Source: Hibiscus mutabilis (lineage: Eukaryota > Streptophyta > Magnoliopsida > Malvales > Malvaceae). From it: a stretch of 64,000 nt of DNA. Below the pieces are notes generated by a model. It did no database searches and was not told the DNA's origin. It saw only the letters and a list, made by a program, of their open reading frames with translations. This document shows positions 12,600 through 23,039 of this stretch, piece after piece. The position numbers and the translations under genes were made by a program. Location: the NCBI GenBank assembly GCA_019671005.1, contig CM033745.1, positions 36,625,834 to 36,689,833 on the forward strand, given 5' to 3'. Position 1 is the first letter of the stretch. The number at the start of each line of letters is the position of its first letter.

Positions 12600-12970
12600 C
12601 TTCTTGTCTCAAATCTCGAGATCAAATTCTTGCAGCAAGAGTTTCCATCGAATTAGTCTGGGCTTGGCATCCTTCTTTTCCAAGAGATATTTTAATGTCG
12701 AGTGATCTGTATACACCACAACTTTGTTACCAACTAAGTAAGATCTAAATTTATCAAATGCAAATACAATTGTGATAAACTCTTTCTTGATAGTGGTGTA
12801 TTTTAGTTGTGCTTTATTCAATGTTTGACTGGCATAGTAAATGGAATGAAAAACTTTGCAACCCCTTTGTCCTAATACAGCTCCAACACCATAGTTGTTG
12901 GCATCGCACATGAGATCGAAGGGCTTATTCTAATCTGGTGCCACAACTATGGGGGCATCGATCAACCTAT
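12600..12970 (-). pseudogene. E: RNase H domain
   Basis: An uninterrupted minus-strand stretch carries MCDANNYGVGAVLGQRGCKV (first catalytic Asp in CDAN), YASQTLNKAQLKYTTIKKEF (Glu region) and VVVYTDHSTLKYLLEKKDAK (second Asp in TDH), then WKLLLQEFDLEI. This is the RNase H that removes the RNA template during reverse transcription. It is continuous with the RT upstream apart from stops near 12960-12990. Confidence 0.8.
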
Positions 12971-12989
12971 CTTTCAGTTCCTGAAACGC

Positions 12990-13770
12990 TTATAAACATG
13001 AATCATTAAACGCAAAAGTGGCATTTTGTTCTAAAAGCAAGCATAAAGGATTAGAAATTTTAGAAAAATCTTTAATGAAATGGCGATAAAAACCTGCATG
13101 TCCCAAAAAGCTTCTTATACCTTTTACACTTGTAGGAGGTGGCAACTGTTTGAATACCTCAACTTTTGCCTTGTCAACTTCTAGGCATTTCTTGGTCACT
13201 CTATGACCGAGGAGTATGCCCTCCTTCACCATGAAGTGGCATTTCTCCCAGTTCAAGACCAAGTTAGTCTCAATACATCTCCTCAAAACAAGCTCTAGAC
13301 TCTGAAGGCATTCCTCATATGTCTTGCCAAACACCGAGAAGTCATCCATGAAAACTTCTAGGTTGTTTTCAATCACGTCAGAAAAGATAGACAGCATACA
13401 ATGTTGAAAAGTTGCTAGAGCATTACACAGTCCAGAGGGAATTCTTCTAAAAATAAATGTCCCATGTGGATAGGGGAATGTGGTCTTCTCCTGATCTTCT
13501 AGAGCTATGGAAATCTGATTATATCCTGAATAACTATCTAGGAAGTAATAAAATGCCTTATCTGCAAGTCTCTTCAACATTTGATCGATGAAGGGCACCA
13601 GAAAGTGATCTTTCTTGGTGGCATTGTTTTCCTATAATCCATGCACACTTTCCATCCAGTAATAGTTCTAGAAGGAATTAACTCATTGTTGCTATTTTGA
13701 ACCACAATCATGCCACCTTTCTTTGGCACACATTGCATCGGGCTGGCCCATGAGCTATCAAAAATGGGAT
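12990..13770 (-). pseudogene. E: reverse transcriptase
   Basis: Minus-strand gypsy RT. The best part is a 202-residue open stretch from 13598 to 12990 with FYYFLDSYSGYNQISI, FPYPHGTFIFRRIPSGLCNA, the catalytic LEVFMDDFSVFG, and the thumb region RSFLGHAGFYRHFIKDFSKI. The FMDD variant of the catalytic box is usual in Athila. The N-terminal fingers (13600-13770) are present but frameshifted. The protein as a whole is broken, though this segment keeps its catalytic residues. Confidence 0.85.
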
Positions 13771-13773
13771 AAA

Positions 13774-14118
13774 TTATCTCGCCATCCAGCCACTTAATAA
13801 TTTCTTTTTTACTACCTCTTTCATGCTCAAGTTCAATCTTCTCTGGTCCTCAATTGTTTTGCCATTATATTCTTCCAAAACTATTTTGTGTATGCAAATG
13901 GTTAGGCTTATTCCTTGGATATCAGCTAAGGTCCATCCCAAAGCTTGCTTGTAATTGCTTAAAATTTCCAATAATCTTTCCTCTTGATCATTAGTTAGAC
14001 CAGTAGCAATGATCACTGGAAAGGTTGACTGTTTACCTAAGTAGGCATACTTGAGGTGTTCTGGCAATAATTTTAGTTCCAATTTAGGTGGCTCCTCAAT
14101 GGATGGTTTAGGTGCCAC
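13774..14118 (-). pseudogene. E: protease-RT linker
   Basis: An open minus-strand segment with PPKLELKLLPEHLKYAYLG and ERLLEILSNYKQALGWTLAD, the conserved linker just before RT in Athila polyproteins. It ends at a stop before the RT fingers. Confidence 0.75.
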
Positions 14119-14339
14119 AATCTCTGCCAGCCAACTGTAGTGGCTTTGGCTGTTCGAAATACCTTACCTCTTCTAAAGTTGTTCCTTTAGTGTCCTCACT
14201 AATTTCTTCTTCACTGTCTCGTTCGCTGGCATCACCATCTGAGTCTTGGCACAGCTCTGCCACATCCACATTAAAAAAGGACTACATCGTTTTATCAGCT
14301 TAGCATTGCTTGGATTCATCTACGCATTTAAGAGCTTGA

Positions 14340-14869
14340 AACACATTAAATGTAACATGTTAATCATTCATGAGCATAGTTAATTCACCTTTATGAATAT
14401 CAATAAAATCTCTACCTGTGGTAAGGAATGGTCTGCCTAATATAATTGAAACATTAGCATCTATCTCATAATCTAAAATGATAAAATCGGTTAGGAATAT
14501 GAGTTTGTCTACCTTTACCAACGCATCCTCAATCTTACCCCTAGGATGTACAAAGGATCAGTTTTCCAACTGAAGTGTTAATGTGGCAAGCATTGATTCA
14601 ATGCCAAGCTTCCTAAAAACAGACATTGACATCAAATTGGTGCTGGCTCCCAAGTCACACTGTGCCTTACCCATAAATCTGTTGTTAATGGTACAGGGAA
14701 TAGTAAAACTTCCTGGATCTTTTAGCTTTGGTGGCAACCGATTGAGTATCATTGTACTGCATCCCTTAGTGAGAGCTGCAATCTTAAAATCACTCAGTTT
14801 CCACTTTTTGGACAAGATGTCCTTCATGAATTTAACATAGTTGGGCACCTGCTCAAGAGATTCCACCAA
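14340..14869 (-). pseudogene. E: aspartic protease region
   Basis: Minus strand, with NYVKFMKDILSKKWKL, GSFTIPCTINNRFMGKAQCD and the active-site box CDLGASTNLMSMSVFRKLG. After a stop near 14558 comes SIILGRPFLTTGRDFIDI, the second conserved protease box. The enzyme would cleave the polyprotein. It is preceded by decayed spacer and followed by the RT linker. Confidence 0.75.
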
Positions 14870-15599
14870 TAATATATTGATCTACAATTACTTAAGGACT
14901 TCCAAGAATCGCTTGAATTGTTGATCCTACTTTTGATTTTGTAGTCTTTGTGGAAATGATGGAGGTGGATAAGAATATGTTGGCTTTGGCGGCTTTGCCA
15001 AGGTTTTGCTGGCATCCGACTGAGGTCTAGCATTGCTTGTCTGCTTCTTTCTTCTCTGCTTATTTTGGTTCATCTATTGGTTCTTCCTCCTGGCAAATAA
15101 CTGGCTATTTGACAGGTGTCTCAGCCTTACATTGTTTACCACTCCGAAGAGTTACAACTTTGCATTGTTCATTGCCTCTAAGTCTGGCATCCTCTGTATC
15201 ACTTGTCAAAACTCTCTAGGGTCTATTGCTGAGTGCACTAGCAATCTGTCCAATCTATACCTCCAAGCTTCACATAGATGCTGGCAAACTCTGGACAGTT
15301 GCATTATTCCTCTCCATGTAATCTGTCAAAGCCATCTAGTCGTTCCTTTGCCCTGCATAAAAATTTTTGCGCCCTCTTTGCATTTTGATTGAAACCTTGT
15401 TGAGCACTGTTCTGATGTTGGGCATTTTTGTTCTGACACTGGGAATTTTTGTTCTGTTGTTGGGGATTGTATTGGTTACCTCCTTGATTTCCCCAAGCTA
15501 AATTTGGGTGTTGTCTCCATCATGCATTGTAATTATTAGAATTCAGATTATAATTACGATTAAAATTGCCAACAAAATTTATCGACTCAGGGTTGGCAG
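14870..15599 (-). pseudogene. E: gag tail and gag-protease spacer
   Basis: Minus-strand Gln/Asn-rich remains (NKNAQHQNSAQQGFNQNAKR) followed by Pro-rich SYPPPSFPQRLQNQK. These low-complexity stretches are usual between the Athila zinc knuckle and protease. Frame is broken several times. Confidence 0.5.
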
Positions 15600-16533
15600 G
15601 GAAATCTTCTATGTGATGATCCTCTCTACATATTATACAAAATAGGTTTAATGCTTTAACTTCTCAGGATTCATTACTCTTTTGCAAAGTTCTCACCATG
15701 GTAGTAAGATTGGAAATCTCAACGTTGATGGATGTAAGTTCATCAATCTGTAATTTCCCATTAGTTTTTATCTCGGCCCTAAGTATGGCAGTAGGATACT
15801 CAAAATCATTAATTGAAAACCTCTAAAGGATGCCAACTGACTATGTATAGTTTTTTTTCCTGCAGCGAACCATTTGCCGAAGTATCGACAACAGTTTTGG
15901 CTTGTGCATTGAGTCCATTGTAGAAGGACTCAATCTGGGTCCATTTTGGGAATCCATGCAGGGACACCTCCTCAATAGGTCCTTAAATCTCTCGCAGGCA
16001 TCATACAGGGTTTCATCATCAACCTGTCTAAATGTGATGATCTCACTCCTCAACTGGGCAGTGAGTTTAGGGTGTTGGAATCGCAGTAAAAATTTATGGC
16101 ATAGATATCCCCATGAGGTGACAAAACTAGGTGCAAAGAGCTTAGCCACGTTTTTGCTCTATCTCTCAGTGAAAAGGTAAATAATGTCAGCTTCATTGTA
16201 TCTTTTGATACTCTAGGCTACTGAAATAGATAGCAAACTTCCATGAATTGCTTCAAGTGTTGTCTCGAGTCTCTAGTAGGTACTCCATCAAATTTTCCTA
16301 CATTCAAAAGTGTTTGTATCATTATCGGTTTGAGTTCAAAATCCAATGTATTTAACTCGGTAGAAATTAGTCTTGGAATCAAATTATCTATGTTTGGTGC
16401 CGAGTGTTCTTTAATAGGGCTCTCTTCCTCCACATTAACGATTGGGGCAGCAGGAGTTGGTGGTATCCCATTTTGCATTGTTGGATTCTCGTCATTGTTT
16501 AAGACCATTTCCTCCATTACCTTGTTGAGCCAT
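15600..16533 (-). pseudogene. E: gag, broken
   Basis: The likely start is an ATG at 16531-16533 (MAQQGNGGNGLKQ), followed by a frameshift into PTMQNGIPPTPAAPIVN. The capsid domain (Retrotrans_gag) covers about 16150-15841 with KFLLRFQHPKLTAQLRSEI and CERFKDLLRRCP. A zinc-knuckle remnant CIICREDHHIEDF near 15610-15640 has lost its last Cys. A Gln/Asn-rich tail follows (15420-15540). The first methionine lies about 170 bases after the PBS, a normal distance. Stops and frameshifts make it non-functional. Confidence 0.75.
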
Positions 16534-16701
16534 CTCTCGAACTTTTTTCTTTAACCTTTATAGGGTTCTTTCAATTTCTAGATCGTATGGCCAATCTTCC
16601 ACCACATGGCAGTTTTTGGTCATACACCAGTCAAAACAAATAAATAAAATGAAATAAAATAAAAAGAAAAACAAGTAAAAATTAAAAAATAAATTCTGTC
16701 A

Positions 16702-16725
16702 CAATCCCTGACAACGGTGCCAAAA
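16702..16725 (-). promoter_or_regulatory. Primer-binding site of E (tRNA-Asp type)
   Basis: The minus strand reads TTTTGGCACCGTTGTCAGGG just inside the right LTR. The recalled Athila PBS is TGGCGCCGTTGCCGGGGA; the differences here are all C-to-T or G-to-A changes. It marks the right LTR as the 5' LTR. Confidence 0.75.
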
Positions 16726-16727
16726 AC

Positions 16728-18161
16728 TTTTAACTTTGCTAACGCTTGGCAAAAGATAGAATATTTAGTGTAAAAGTGTAAAGGAATAGTGCCAAGGTGA
16801 GTCTTATGCTTGGAAGTATACAAGGTCAGCAAGTAATACAACAATAAGCTGAGTATCAAATCCACAGGCATTGACCAAGAACTTATTTGCCTAATGTTTA
16901 CTTGTTTGAAAGAATTAAAAGTGTTTGAAATGTTTTGGGTTTTAGATTAAAAAGATGGCAAGAATAGTGTAGTGAAAATGAAAGCAATCTAGCAACTAAG
17001 TGTTCAATTAAAACATTGGCAAGGGATGCCTAGATTTCATGCTACTTATGTCGGCCCTTAATAATGTCTTGCCTTGGTTTATTTTCAAGAAGATTAAGGA
17101 TAGTATTGCCTCTGTCGATGGAAATACCCTAAGTTAACCATGATAAAACCTCTATATGTGTATATTGAAGTTTTTCATTAATTAACTCGATTAAGTGTCA
17201 ATCATTACTCCTAAGGGATAGATTCACTTCTAAAGTAAGTTCATCTACTTTAACATCTTCTGTCAAAGCTTCTCGCCTTAGTATCTAGAAACTGATCGTT
17301 GTTAGTATCTAGAAACTGATCGTTGTCCCTTAAGTTTGTTAAGATATTAAGGTGCAATAAGCACACAATGCCAACTTTTGTATGACAATAGATTTATAAA
17401 AATTATGTACTAGCAGATAGAAAATAATGCCAAGGCATTCTGATTATTAAAAACTAAATATAAAATAAGCGTTAATCGCAAACATCTCAAACCAACTATA
17501 AAAGCTTAGTTCATGGTTGGGGGTCCATCCACAGAACATCATCGTTTCTCATCATCTTTTAGAAATAAAAACAAATAAAGCTAAGAGAATAGACAAGAAT
17601 GAGCTCTATCGATGCAGACCTTCAAATGCTCTAGAGTTCTCGGTCTTAGCTGGTCAAACCACGTCGCCTTTGGGTTCACCACAGTGCAGCCTCTCTTCAA
17701 TCTGATATCCTCAAGTTATTGCTTGATCTCCTTTAAATAGGCATAGGTGGAAACCCTAGGATAAGATTTTGAGTTTGAATTTCGAATGTACATGGGATAA
17801 GACGCGTGATCATCTTATCCAGATTTGAATCTTAGGGCTAAAATGTACAAGGTCTAACGACTACTTTGAATGAGCATCGAACTTCAATCCTTTGGCAGTC
17901 GAGCTTGGAATTGTTTGGCTTATCTATGCCAATTGCTACTCGGCAATTCTCTGCTTCTTTTCCTGCACTCTCTGCCATGTCTGCGTGCATGTGTCCTGTA
18001 TCAAAACCAGCAACATAACCCTTCACACTGGAAATGGAATAGCACCTTAACTCCCTATGCAAATCCATGATTTTAACATCTAAATGCAACTAAATGAACT
18101 CACAGACAAGCAAAGACACTATGAAATAAGCATAAAAATCAGTACTTTTGAGGAGTTAACA
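16728..18161 (-). mobile_element. E: 5' LTR
   Basis: 1434 bp, TGTTAACTCCTCAAAAGTAC at the 18161 end. The inner end is TTTTAACTT where the left copy has TGTCGAGTT, so the terminal CA has decayed. It carries a private tandem duplication of about 23 bases around 17280-17325 (TAGTATCTAGAAACTGATCG twice). TATA-like CTATTTAAAGGAG lies at about 17728-17740 on the minus strand. Confidence 0.85.
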
Positions 18162-18222
18162 AGTTTAGAGAGAGATGTGGGGAAACATGCGGCCAAAAGG
18201 AAAAATAATAAAATAAGGTTTA
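18162..18222 (-). mobile_element. H: 3' LTR, piece 2 of 3
   Basis: Sixty-one bases matching 54761-54827 (AGAGATGTGGGGAAA...GGCCAAAAGG). It is bounded by the target duplication of E on the left (AGTTT) and of the solo LTR on the right (GTTTA at 18218-18222). Confidence 0.8.
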
Positions 18223-19601
18223 TGTCAACTTTGCTAACGCTTGGAAAAAGATAAAATATTTAGTGTAAAATTCAAGAGAATATTGTCAAAAGTGATTCTA
18301 ATGCGTACAAGTATACACGGTCAGTAAATAATACAAAAGTAAGCTGCGTATCGAATGCACAGGAATTGACCAAGAACTTATTTGTTCAATGTTTACTTGT
18401 TTGAAAGAATTAAAAGTGTTTGAAATGTTTTGGGTTTTAGATTAAAAAGATGGCAAAATAGTGTAGTGAAAATGAAAGCAGTCTGCCAATGAAGTGTTCA
18501 ATTGAATGATGAGCATTGGCAAGGGATGCCTGGATTTCACGCTACTTATGCCAACCTTTAATAATGTTCTGTCTTGGTCTATTTTCGAGCCGATTAAAGA
18601 TAATATTGCCTCTGCCGATGGCAATACCCTAAGTTAACCATGATAAAACCTCTATATGTGTATGGTGAAGTTTTCATTAATTAACTTGATTAAGTGTCAA
18701 TCTTTACTCCTAAAGGGTAGACTCACTTCTGAAGTAAGTTCATCTACTTGAACATCTTCTGTCAAAGCTTCTCACCTTAGTATCTGGCAACTAATCATTG
18801 CACCTTTAGTTTGTTAAGATATTAAGGTGCAATAAGCACGCAATGCAAACTGTCGTATGACAATGGATTTAGGAAAATTACATACTAGTAGATAGAAAAT
18901 AATGCCAAGGCATTCTAATTATTAAAAACTAATATAAAAAAGTGTTATTCGAAAACATCCCCTAACCAATTGAAAAGACAGTTCATAGTTGGGGTGTCCA
19001 ACCAAAAAACATCATCGTTTAACATCATCATTTTGAAATAAAAACAAATAAAACTAAGAGAATGGGCAGGAAGGAGATTCTTCGATTCAGCCCTTCGAAT
19101 GCTCCAAAGCTCTCGATCTTAGCTGGTCACATCGCCTCTCATTTCACTACGGTGTGGCCTCTCTTCAATCATCTCTATTTCAAGTGCTTGCTCGATCTCT
19201 TTAAATAGACTTACGTGGGAACCCTAGGATAAGCCTTTTTGAGTTTGAAATTTGAATGCGCAAAGGATATGACACGTGATCATCTTATCCATATTTGAAT
19301 CCCAGGGCTAACATGTACAAGGTTCAATAAAAACTTTGACCGGTCATCGGACGTTAATCCTTTTCTAGCTGAGCTTGGCATCGTTTGGTCTATCTATGCC
19401 AACATTTCCTCGATAATTCTTTGTTTCATTAACTCCTTATGTAAATGCATGATTTTAACCCCTTCACACTAGCAATGGAATAGCTCCTTAACTCCTTATG
19501 TAAATGCATGATTTTAACATCTAAATGCAATTAAATGCACTTAAAGGGAAAGCAAAGACATTATAAAATAAGCATAAAAATAGTACTTTTGAGGAGTTAA
19601 A
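18223..19601 (-). mobile_element. Solo LTR of the E (Athila-like) family
   Basis: A 1379-bp copy of the E LTR with no internal sequence. The ends are TGTCAACTTTGCTAACGC and GAGGAGTTAAA. It is flanked by GTTTA (18218-18222) and GTTAG (19602-19606), a 5-base duplication with two changed sites. It carries a private tandem duplication near 19435-19520 (TCCTTATGTAAATGCATGAT occurs twice). It shares with the 5' LTR of E the 63-base segment missing from the 3' LTR. Most likely formed by recombination between the two LTRs of a former full element. Confidence 0.85.
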
Positions 19602-19839
19602 GTTAGGAAATAATCAAACTTAATGGGTAAATAGCAAGGTTCTACCTTAGAATTCTAGGGTTAATGAAATAGGTACCCAATATCGATTCATTTATAAAAA
19701 GGTCACTAAATTCGTTCAAAATTCAATTAATTCCCTTTCTTAATTAGGGTTTCATATTTAGGTTCTCGAATCCTAGGGTTTTGAATTCACATATTTTAAA
19801 ATTAGGGTTTTTGATTTAGGGATATTTTAGGGTGTTACA
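19602..19839 (-). mobile_element. H: 3' LTR, piece 3 of 3 (LTR start)
   Basis: Matches 54828-55020. Read on the minus strand from 19839 it begins TGTAACACCCTAAAATATCC, the 5' end of the H LTR. It keeps a stretch of about 60 bases (around 19700-19760) that is missing from the 5' LTR copy. Confidence 0.85.
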
Positions 19840-19870
19840 ACTCTCGCACCCTTAAAAGAAATTGTCCTTG
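19840..19870 (-). promoter_or_regulatory. Polypurine tract region of H
   Basis: The minus strand reads TTTCTTTTAAGGGTGCGAGA then GT before the LTR. Tekay/Del elements typically have a pure-purine AAGGGGGGGAGAGT here; two interior bases are changed. It confirms that the left-hand LTR is the 3' LTR of H. Confidence 0.6.
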
Positions 19871-19949
19871 AAATTTCAGACTTAGTGATAGATCCCAAAA
19901 ATTAACTGACCCAACTTAAAATTCCTCGTTATGAATTCCACATCCTTTA

Positions 19950-20605
19950 ACATAAAAGTAAAAACTGAGAACATCATAAACGTACCTGTTATGTCCTTGG
20001 GCGCATTATCATGACCTTCATGAGCTCTAGTTGCATATACCAAACCTGGTCTCATAGCATCAGATCTAACCGATCTATTACTTTGTGCAGGTCTACCTCT
20101 ACTAGCATTACCTGAAACAATATGCTAGTTTTGCCCACTACCTTTAAATGATGCTTGTGCTGATCTGTGAGACTGTGTCAGATCTTGTTTACTACTATGA
20201 ACAAGGGGACACTCTCCACGAAAGTGCTCTAAAGGACCACATAAGAAACATGCTCTCAATTTCTTCCTACACTCATCAGTATTTCATTTGTTACAATAAG
20301 AACATATTGGAAAAGAGTGGGAACCTTTCGAACCATTTATACTAGCGATCAGAACAATAGAAGTCACTGGTTTAGCTCTAGAATAACTCTGGAGGCAAAA
20401 CTCCTTTGTAACCCTCTTCCTGGACTGATTCCCCTGACTGTGCTGAACAGATGCGATCGATTGCTTCCTAGCTCGATCGGTACCCTGAGATTCCTGTTGT
20501 TTCTTCTCTACTTCAATCCGCTCAGCAATCTTAGCCCATTTAGTAATCACTTTATACTCTGTATCCAAATGCAAAGCGACACCAATCTTAATCGAAGTTC
20601 GCAGC
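19950..20605 (-). pseudogene. H: gag C-terminal part with zinc knuckle
   Basis: Minus strand from the B insertion site: GLRTSIKIGVALHLDTEYKV, KWAKIAERIEVEKK, then Cys/His residues including a perfect CX2CX4HX4C knuckle CFLCGPLEHFRGEC, ending in a decayed ITGTF at the start of protease. The knuckle would bind RNA during packaging. The N-terminal half is 32 kb away at 52698-53427. After about 19950 the sequence jumps to the polypurine tract, so protease, RT, RNase H and integrase of H are deleted. One stop separates the two Cys/His blocks. Confidence 0.8.
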
Positions 20606-23029
20606 TGTCATACCTGAATTTTACCTAGGTAGATATAGATATTATAATATTTCTCGTATAAATAATAAATAAATAAATAAATAAAATTATAAAAATAGTA
20701 AAAGGTCCAAATATCCTAAATATAATAGAGTCCATGTTACACATTTTAAAACCCACATCCTAATTCTAAAATCCTAAAACCCGTTAGAACTATTCTTCAC
20801 TCTCAAATTTGGATACAAATGCCCAACAAACACATTTGTGTTACTTTTTGCCTCTTAAAGTGGCCATGTGGCACTGTTGGATTCATCCAGAAGAGAGCAC
20901 ATGGATCTCGGCCCTCATTAATCCAACTGTCAACAAATAATAGATGGTGACATTAGCCATGATTCCCCTATATAAAAGAAGGGAGAGAAACTATTTGATA
21001 AAAATTATCTAATAATTTTGGCCATTAATCCTGAAATTAAGAAGGAGAGAGAGAGCTTGTTCATCGAAGCTGAAAGGTTGCCTGCACTCAGAGGTCGACG
21101 AAGAAGCCGAACGGATCATCGCCGGAGTATGCCAAAAACCGTCAAAAGGTAACTCTTCCTCTCATTTTTTTTCTTTTCCCTGTAATAAGAGTCAAAATGT
21201 TAGATCTAGCTTCAGAAAATAATAAAAGAAAAAGACAAAAGATGAAAAATGTCCAAATCAGAGTTTACCCGAGTTTTAATAGAGGCTTAGGTCGTCAGAG
21301 CGGATTTAAGCCCTATCGGAGTAGAAAATGAGCGATTATGGGTAGATCTAGGGTAAGTCGGGAGATCTTGTCGGATCGTGTAGTTTTAAAGTGATCGCAG
21401 TAAAAATAGAAGGTTTTCAAGCAATTTTGGATTTCTGACAAGGTGGCCAAAAATCGCCCGACGGTGGAGGTACGGCGGCCAGAAATCACCAGAGTAGAGG
21501 CCTTCGTCGCCTACAGCGGCCAGGATACAAATCTCGGTGCCCGACGAACAGCCAAAAGTGCCTAAAGTTTGATTGGAATGGATTATTGCGATGGTCGGAG
21601 AAATTTAGCACGGTGGCTGGTTTGATGTTCTTCGTGTTCATCACTTTTGAGATGAACACGCGAAGAACATGCGTGAAAAGCATGGGTTTGATCCATTTGG
21701 ATCATAATTTTTGGGTATATGGAGTTTCTCAAGAGAGAAGGGAAGAGAATTTGAGACAGAACCAGGAGAGGAGAGAGTAGAATTTCAAAAAAAAAGAAAA
21801 TGATGAATCTGATAATGCCTTTAAATAGGCAAAAGAGTTCGGGCCTAGAGGCCCGCGAACCCCCGACTGGGCCTGCGCCCTTCTTTCATCTTTCTTGTAA
21901 TCCAACTCTTATTTTTTAATAAAATTCAATTTAGTCCCCTTTTGCTTTAGTTTCTAAGTTTATTTTTTTTGATTTAGTCCTGATTCATGCTTTAATTAAA
22001 CGTTTGAATTTATTTAATATTTTTTTCATTTTATTACACATTAATTTTGTACAATATATACATATATATAGTAATACATTCCAAATGAAAGTATATTATA
22101 TGTATAAAATCTATTATACCATATATACAATATATAATACGTTATACATAATATTACATATAAATGATATACCATATATGTATTACACGGTAATATACCT
22201 TAGTATCTTGTACTTTAAATATTAAATATTTCATATATATAGTTTACGTTTTTAATGAAACTATATGATGTATATATCAATGCAATTACATTATGTGTTT
22301 GATGCATGTTTTAAAATGAAACATATGGTATATTTTGTTAGATAATTAAACACGTAGATTTAATTAATTTGTTAGAGCCTTAGTATTTAGGTTCTTTAAT
22401 AAGAATTCAATAATTAAATTAGGAGAGATAATTGTAGAAAATAAATGAGTATTAAAAGGGAAGTTTTGAAGTTCTAAGTTGGATGGTGTCTCATTGCAAT
22501 GAGATGTTATTCAAGGGAACTTTTAAGTAGAATGTTTGATACTCATTTTAACTTAGAATATGAATTAACCTAGCTAATTAAATTAAAGCTTTAATTAGGA
22601 CTAGTACTTAATTAATTAGATTCACTAATCAAATTAGGAATATTGTTTAATTTAAGGTTTTAATATGAATAGTGCTCAAGCAATTGGGTGTCATTTCTTA
22701 AACACCCTAAACTTGATAATATTCATCATTTTTAAAAAAATTAATTAATTAGAGCCTTTTAAGTTATAACTTAAAATTAACAAGAAAATTATCGATCATG
22801 CATGAAAACCTTTTATGTTGGAAATATATTTTTGGATATGAATCGAAGTGTGCTAAAGTAATTGGGCACCTCTAATCTCGTATTTGAATAAAAATATATT
22901 TTCTTATAAAGGATATCTCCATTTAGAATTTAAATCCAATTAATAATTAACGGTTAAATTAAATTCTAAATAAAGGAAAACTCCAATTTAACATGAAAAA
23001 CCTAATTATTCAAGATTAAATAAATAAAA
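20606..23029 (+). mobile_element. B: 5' LTR, truncated at its inner end
   Basis: Aligns with 50295-52630 throughout, with about one difference in ten and several indels: the 3' copy has about 190 extra bases near 52380-52570, this copy has extra blocks near 22215, 22575-22700 and 22790-22905. Similarity stops at about 23029 inside GATTAAATAAATAAAA, so the last 70 bases of the LTR and the primer-binding site are gone. A polyadenylation-like AATAAA lies at 21919. Confidence 0.8.
20968..20978 (+). promoter_or_regulatory. TATA box in 5' LTR of B
   Basis: CTATATAAAAG lies 362 bases into the LTR. The 3' LTR has ATATATAAAAAAG at the matching place (about 50653-50665). Downstream is a GAGAGAGAG-rich leader and a GGTAAC site after AAAGGCCGTC/AAACCGTC in both copies. 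Confidence 0.5.
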
Positions 23030-23039
23030 ACATTTGGGC

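Larger units (their letters stand above)
6769..18161 (-). mobile_element. E: Athila-like gypsy element, complete but decayed
   Basis: An 11.4-kb minus-strand element with two LTRs (6769-8122 and 16728-18161), a PBS next to the right LTR, a polypurine tract next to the left LTR, and remains of gag, protease, RT, RNase H, integrase and a further ORF in that order. It is flanked by the 5-base duplication AGTTT (6764-6768 and 18162-18166). The target, the H LTR, reads GAGAGTTTAGAGAG in the undisturbed copy at 54761. The tRNA-Asp-type PBS and the extra ORF after integrase are Athila traits. The two LTRs differ at about one site in ten by eye, so the insertion is old. Confidence 0.85.
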
